Source of the DNA: Anaerolineales bacterium
Lineage (GTDB): Bacteria > Chloroflexota > Anaerolineae > Anaerolineales > UBA4823
DNA: 7,197 nucleotides
Assembly (NCBI GenBank): GCA_022865865.1
Contig: JALHTN010000490.1
Coordinates: forward strand, 1 to 7,197
Direction: 5' to 3'
Of the stretch, positions 5,120-7,197 are shown piece by piece (the stretch's first letter is position 1; every line of letters starts with the position of its first letter). The notes under the pieces are model-generated. The model was not told the DNA's origin and did not search any database. It was given only the letters and a program-made list of their open reading frames with translations. Position numbers and translations under genes: made by a program.

Positions 5120-6528
5120 TAACGAATACACCTTTCGAACCCCTGACCATGCCGGAAACCCGCCCGGAGAACGCCCCGGCATACTTCCACGTGATGGCCA
5201 AACCCACCGGGGCGATCTGCAACCTGGACTGCGAGTACTGCTTTTTCCTGTCCAAGGAGGCACTCTATCCCGGCAGCCCCTTTCGAATGAAGGATGATGT
5301 ACTCGAGGCTTACATCAAGCAGATCATCGAATCCCAGCAAGCACCACAGGTGACCATCGCCTGGCAGGGCGGTGAACCGACCTTGATGGGGCTGGAATTC
5401 TTTGAGCAGGCCATGGAGTTGGTGAAGAAATACACCCGACCTGGCATGCAGATCGAGCACACCATCCAGACCAACGGCACCAAAATAGACGACAAATGGT
5501 GCCAGTTCTTCAAGCGAAATAACTTCCTGGTTGGGCTTTCCCTGGACGGCCCGAAGCATATGCATGACACCTACCGGGTCGATAAAAGCGGTGATGGGAC
5601 CTATGATAAAGTAATGGCCGCGGCACGCAAGCTGCAGCAGTATAACGTCGAATTTAATATCCTGTGCACGGTGCACGCCGGTAATGGCGATCATCCATTA
5701 GAGGTGTACCGCTTCTTCCGCGACGAAGTCAAAACCGATTTCATCCAGTTCATCCCAATCATTGAGCGCGCCACGCCAGAGCTGCTGCCGATCGCCAACC
5801 GCGGCTGGGGCGATCAAAATTTGCCATCCTCAGTCGAGCTGGCAAATTTACCGGTTGCCAAGAGTTCCAAGCGCCTACTGTATACCCTGGAAGGCAATCT
5901 GGTCACGCATCGCTCGGTGAAAGCAGAGCAGTGGGGCCAATTCCAGATTGCTATCTACGATGAATGGGTGCGCAATGATGTGGGCAAAGTATATATCCAA
6001 TCCTTTGAATCAGCCCTCGGTTCCTGGGTCGGACGGGGGGCATCACTATGCATCCACCGTTCGACTTGCGGCGACGCCCTGGCGCTGGAACATAACGGGG
6101 ACCTGTATTCCTGCGACCATTTTGTCGAGCCTAAATACTTGCTGGGAAATATCAAGGACGAGCACATGCTGGATATGGTGGCTTCTGAACAGCAGCGCAA
6201 GTTCGGCAACGATAAGCGCGACACGCTGCCGAAATACTGTGTCGAGTGCCCGGTGCGCTTTGCCTGCAACGGCGGCTGCCCGCGCAACCGCTTTATCCAG
6301 ACCCCTGACGGTGAGGACGGTTTGAACTATTTGTGTGCCGGTTACAAGGCTTTCTTTACCCATGTTGACCACCCCATGCGCCTGATGGCGGCTTTGCTGA
6401 AGCAAGGACGCTACGCGGATGAAGTGATGGGCATCCTCACTCGAGAAGATAATTCTGAAGCGGAGACCAGTGAGGAAGCCACAGGTGAAATCCCAAAAAC
6501 AAGGCGCAGCAGGCGCAGGAAAAAATAA
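5116..6528 (+). CDS. Anaerobic sulfatase maturase (radical SAM, SPASM domain)
   Basis: The 470-residue product is a radical-SAM enzyme that converts an active-site Cys or Ser of sulfatases to formylglycine without oxygen. The radical-SAM cluster ligands are Cys35, Cys39 and Cys42 (CNLDCEYC), followed by QGGEPT at 84-89. Eight C-terminal cysteines (312, 318, 333, 375, 378, 384, 388, 407) have almost exactly the spacing of the two auxiliary clusters in the Clostridium perfringens enzyme. Asp334, right after Cys333, corresponds to its catalytic aspartate. The protein is longer than the roughly 370-residue classical members. Extra sequence lies mainly at about 220-300, and a charged, Arg/Lys-rich tail (TRRSRRRKK) ends the protein. 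Translation is probably coupled to the preceding gene through the ATGA overlap, as no close ribosome binding site is visible. No sulfatase is in the window, so its substrate must be encoded elsewhere. A related maturase acting on another peptide is less likely. Confidence 0.93.
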   Translation: MITNTPFEPLTMPETRPENAPAYFHVMAKPTGAICNLDCEYCFFLSKEALYPGSPFRMKDDVLEAYIKQIIESQQAPQVTIAWQGGEPTLMGLEFFEQAMELVKKYTRPGMQIEHTIQTNGTKIDDKWCQFFKRNNFLVGLSLDGPKHMHDTYRVDKSGDGTYDKVMAAARKLQQYNVEFNILCTVHAGNGDHPLEVYRFFRDEVKTDFIQFIPIIERATPELLPIANRGWGDQNLPSSVELANLPVAKSSKRLLYTLEGNLVTHRSVKAEQWGQFQIAIYDEWVRNDVGKVYIQSFESALGSWVGRGASLCIHRSTCGDALALEHNGDLYSCDHFVEPKYLLGNIKDEHMLDMVASEQQRKFGNDKRDTLPKYCVECPVRFACNGGCPRNRFIQTPDGEDGLNYLCAGYKAFFTHVDHPMRLMAALLKQGRYADEVMGILTREDNSEAETSEEATGEIPKTRRSRRRKK

Positions 6529-6572
6529 CCAGCGATTGTAGATAAATCAATTTAATAATATACCCCTTATGG

Positions 6573-6730
6573 ATGGCGGATAAAAAAACCAGCTATTGGG
6601 CGTAGGGCTGAGCACACCCCTGTTTGTAGCCCTGGTCGCCAGTGTGATCATCATTCTGGTCGCATTTGACATCTCCCGTCGGCTGCACAATCCAGTGACT
6701 GCGCCAGCAGAGAGCCACCTAGCATCTTGA
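6573..6730 (+). pseudogene. Small single-helix membrane protein, frameshifted at an A7 run
   Basis: Starting at the ATG at 6573, the frame reads MADKKTSYWA and stops at TAG (6603). The adjacent frame from about 6584 reads KNQLLGVGLSTPLFVALVAS, then VIIILVAFDISRRL and a short polar tail ending at TGA 6728. One extra A in the A7 run at 6582-6588 joins them into a protein of about 52 residues with a single membrane helix followed by an RR stop-transfer signal. That clean join argues for a real gene with a lost base, or for slippage on the A run. No strong ribosome binding site is visible. I recognise no family. Confidence 0.45.
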
Positions 6731-6893
6731 CAACTTTTCCGTTGCCTACGGGACTCCCATCAAGAGCATCCAAATTAAGAAAATCGCTCTCCATCCCAGT
6801 AGAACTATCCTTTGATTCGGTTTGAAATATCTGAGAATTCGATTGTAAAATGGAACTCAATAAATCTCTGAGAAATGCTCTCTAATCCGAGCA

Positions 6894-6923
6894 TATAATA
6901 GCAGAACGTCCTAAAGTTAAAAG
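6894..6923 (+). promoter_or_regulatory. Putative -10 box and ribosome binding site for the GH3 gene
   Basis: A perfect TATAAT lies at 6894-6899 in an AT-rich context, 33 bases before the ATG at 6932. The -35 region is not recognisable. AAAAGG at about 6918-6923 is a modest Shine-Dalgarno sequence eight bases before the start. Confidence 0.4.
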
Positions 6924-6931
6924 GCATATCC

Positions 6932-7197
6932 ATGAAAGATATCATCAAACTCATCTCGCAAATGTCATTGGAAGAGAAAGCCTCGCTTTGTTCCGGGCTG
7001 GATTTCTGGCACCTGAAAGGGATCGAACGCCTGGGAATCCCCTCGATCATAGTTACCGATGGTCCCCATGGGCTGCGCAAGCAGGCTGGCAGCAGCGATC
7101 ACGTTGGTCTCAATGACAGTGTTCCAGCCACCTGTTTCCCAACGGCTTCAGCGCTGGCTGCCTCCTGGAACCGGGAGCTGGTGTACGAAGTAGGCCA
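6932..7197 (+). CDS. GH3-family beta-glucosidase, N-terminal part (runs off the window)
   Basis: The first 88 codons are present and open at the window end. They match the start of glycoside hydrolase family 3 enzymes: a helical [12 protein letters not shown] at 11-22, [15 protein letters not shown], the substrate-binding DGPHGLRKQ at 43-51, and [19 protein letters not shown] at 65-83. These enzymes remove terminal beta-linked glucose (or related sugars) from oligosaccharides and glycosides. There is no signal peptide, so a cytoplasmic enzyme acting on imported oligosaccharides is likely. The catalytic nucleophile and acid/base residues lie beyond the window, so specificity cannot be judged. 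The ATG at 6932 is preceded by AAAAGG and a possible -10 box. The 400-base AT-rich gap suggests its own transcription unit rather than read-through from the maturase. Confidence 0.9.
   Translation, partial: MKDIIKLISQMSLEEKASLCSGLDFWHLKGIERLGIPSIIVTDGPHGLRKQAGSSDHVGLNDSVPATCFPTASALAASWNRELVYEVG

Larger units (their letters stand above)
6529..6931. other. AT-rich intergenic region before the GH3 gene
   Basis: This 400-base gap holds a frame-broken small membrane-protein gene (6573-6730) and then about 200 bases without a convincing plus-strand gene. A minus-strand ORF (6651-6860, TTG start) contains a protein-like stretch (SDFLNLDALDGSPVGNGK), but it overlaps the better plus-strand candidate and has no clear support. 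No obvious rho-independent terminator follows the maturase stop. A TATAAT at 6894-6899 may drive the GH3 gene. Confidence 0.5.

Noticed and set aside
4972..5694. Minus-strand ORF of 240 codons
   Set aside because: It is antisense to the sulfatase maturase and the GAP-family gene. Its length reflects codon bias of the true frame, and no motif is recognisable.
6521..6605. Short imperfect direct repeat (AACCAGCGATTG and AACCAGCTATTG)
   Set aside because: Only about 13 of 15 bases match and one copy includes the maturase stop codon; this is within chance for AT-rich sequence.
6651..6860. Minus-strand ORF with a DGSPVGNGK stretch recalling the end of class IV aminotransferases
   Set aside because: The resemblance is short, the start would be TTG without a ribosome binding site, and it overlaps a better plus-strand candidate.

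Overview
The window is about 7.2 kb of bacterial DNA in which every supported gene lies on the plus strand. Its core (about 1300-6530) has a moderate GC content and closely spaced genes. An AT-rich stretch lies at the left end (about 1-1300) and another just before the right-hand gene (about 6530-6930). The gene mix suggests an anaerobe: a radical-SAM anaerobic sulfatase maturase, a GH3 beta-glucosidase and purine-nucleoside salvage enzymes. The overall style resembles Anaerolineae (Chloroflexota), but that placement is inference from gene content, not a proven assignment.

Left region (1-1300): an AT-rich gene of unknown function (128-733) encodes one N-terminal membrane helix followed by a long charged helical region. 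An imperfect direct repeat lies on each side of it (22-48 and 765-792). Next come a spacer with an inverted repeat and a palindrome, a small doubtful ORF (919-1116) that looks like the start of a frame-broken gene, and a strong hairpin (1142-1173).

Central region (1304-6528): an ANT(6)/AadE-like nucleotidyltransferase, a four-helix membrane protein with a TTG start, a ribonucleoside hydrolase broken by two frameshifts, an adenosine deaminase, a GAP/Sap-family membrane protein that seems to lack its N-terminal half, and a full-length anaerobic sulfatase maturase. Gaps are short or overlapping (TTGA at 4640-4643, ATGA at 5116-5119), so much of this may be one transcript. The nucleoside hydrolase (if functional) and adenosine deaminase fit together as purine nucleoside breakdown. 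The maturase would activate sulfatases encoded elsewhere.

Right region (6529-7197): a 400-base AT-rich gap holds a small single-helix membrane-protein gene that appears frameshifted at a run of seven A. The first 88 codons of a GH3 glycosidase follow and run off the window edge.

The most noteworthy pattern is several reading-frame breaks in one short window. This is either a decaying locus or indel error in the assembly, and the sequence alone cannot decide. I see no CRISPR array, tRNA, rRNA, transposase or convincing new multi-gene system.
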